Shown: piece by piece, positions 63,065 through 64,000 of the stretch
Numbering within the stretch: position 1 is the first letter of the stretch
How the letters are laid out: every line of letters begins with the position of its first letter
Assembly: GCA_964020975.1 (NCBI GenBank)
Contig: CAXHWN010002684.1
Location: forward strand, 146,501-210,500
DNA from: Hermodice carunculata
Lineage: Eukaryota > Annelida > Polychaeta > Eunicida > Amphinomidae
Reading direction: 5' to 3'
DNA length: 64,000 nucleotides
Program-made: the position numbers and the translations under genes
The notes under the pieces: model-generated
Databases searched by the model: none
The model's input: the letters and a program-made list of their open reading frames with translations, nothing else
What the model was told of the DNA's origin: nothing

Positions 63065-63755
63065 TATAAACACAATAAAGATCCATAAAGAAAGAATGGC
63101 GGAAAACGTTAACAATAGCAGTTTTTATCGTACTTTTTGTAGGCAACTGTCAGTCTCAAGTATCGAGTGACATTTACATCTTTATATTGGTATTGGAAAG
63201 ATGTCTCCTTTTCTTGCAAGAGACCAGTTTTTCCTGTTTTTTCAGAGAGCACCTATCTGTCCTTCAGGGGTACACATCATGCCTAGCCGGCGCATGTTAT
63301 ATCTTCCATTGAGGTCTCCAACCTGACAATATATATGGTAAGCTGCATGGCGGTGTTGCTTTTCTGTGGCAGAAGCGTATCTCTCGGTTTGTTAAGCTGT
63401 ATACCTACTTTAGCAAAACGAGGATGTGTGGCGGCATTCTTAATATTAATGGCTTGGGTTGGATTTTCCTTTTGTAAATGTGTATCTTCCCTTTCATGAT
63501 CATAAATTGTCTAACGTTGATCAGGAGTTTGCAGAGGAAGCTAATTATATTAAGCTTACGCCGAACCGGGTTGACTAAGGGAATGATATTGTAGGTGGTG
63601 ACCTAATGTTGTCTTCATCCGCAATAATGGAGATAGAAACCACATAAAGAATGGCATGACCATCTAACTTACTTTTCGGCCGAGCAAAGCGTCCCCTCTT
63701 TGCCTCCTCCTCCTGATTTTCTGTTTTCTTGGTTCTGTTTTGCAATTTCTTTTCC
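63065..63755. other. No recognised gene
   Basis: Unique-looking sequence without motif-bearing frames. Confidence 0.4.
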
Positions 63756-64000
63756 TTTTTTTTTTTTTTTTTTTTAGCTCAGCTGACTTGTTAGTGCCTG
63801 AGCCTACTTTATGGTCTTTCCATCGTCATCGTCCGTCGTCAACAATTATCTAAAATCGTCACCCAGATTCACTTTAAATTTGTTGGCAATGAATCATGGG
63901 TAAGTCTCTACCAAGATTGTTCAATTAGGCACACACCGGTAGCTTTCGGATTTTTTGTGATTTTTGGGCGGGTTTTTGGACAAATATTAAAAAAAAAAAA
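63756..64000. repeat. Start of a dispersed repeat, cut by the window edge
   Basis: After a poly(T) run (63,757-63,775) the sequence AGCTCAGCTGACTTGTTAGT, then CATCGTCATCGTCCGTCGTC, then GTCTCTACCAAGATTGTTCA, follows an order I remember from dispersed repeats of marine invertebrates. It runs off the window after an A run. The family name is not known to me. Confidence 0.45.

Overview
The window looks like non-coding-rich nuclear DNA from a marine invertebrate, most likely a lophotrochozoan and perhaps a mollusc. This rests on three things: the AT-rich base, the very high density of microsatellites (TA, CA/TG, ATCT, TGTA, GAAA, AAAT, ATC), and several repeat types that I recall from mollusc genomes (CTCCCCGTG-bounded elements full of TCAAGGTCA, CCGTCCGTCC modules, PHD/SGNH-type LINE ORF1). 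The assignment to a phylum is inference from memory. No rRNA, functional tRNA or CRISPR is visible.

Host genes are sparse and split. On the minus strand near the left end, exon 1 of an unidentified protein (7,676-7,585) joins in phase to exon 2 (4,099-4,022), with a weaker third exon at 2,924-2,815. On the plus strand four exons with compatible phases (32,004-32,065, 33,025-33,177, 41,876-42,109, 43,741-43,862) give the end of a single-pass membrane protein: stalk, one transmembrane helix and a cytoplasmic tail with tyrosine and proline-rich motifs. Its 8.7 kb intron holds an antisense LINE with a long open frame and two inverted copies of a structured repeat. An Ig-like domain exon carrying a stop lies at 9.6 kb; whether it belongs to the same gene is unknown.

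Mobile DNA fills much of the rest: a decayed Tc1-like transposase (11.6-12.5 kb); a 2.1 kb element holding a higher-order tandem array (16.4-18.5 kb); a small LINE remnant (22.8-23.1 kb); a DIRS-like fossil (31.1-31.5 kb); LINE C (35.5-38.1 kb, minus); LINE B (about 44.0-46.7 kb, plus, interrupted by a TA array); LINE A (48.6-53.7 kb, plus, nearly full length); and LINE E (about 62.8-57.9 kb, minus). LINE E is interrupted by a 2,188 bp DNA transposon with 26 bp terminal inverted repeats and a TA target duplication.

The best candidates for something undescribed are the 146/152/146 bp higher-order array of nuclear-receptor-like palindromes, the inverted pair of CTACGCGT repeats in the receptor intron, the nested TA-flanked transposon, and the TA arrays that sit inside LINE reading frames.
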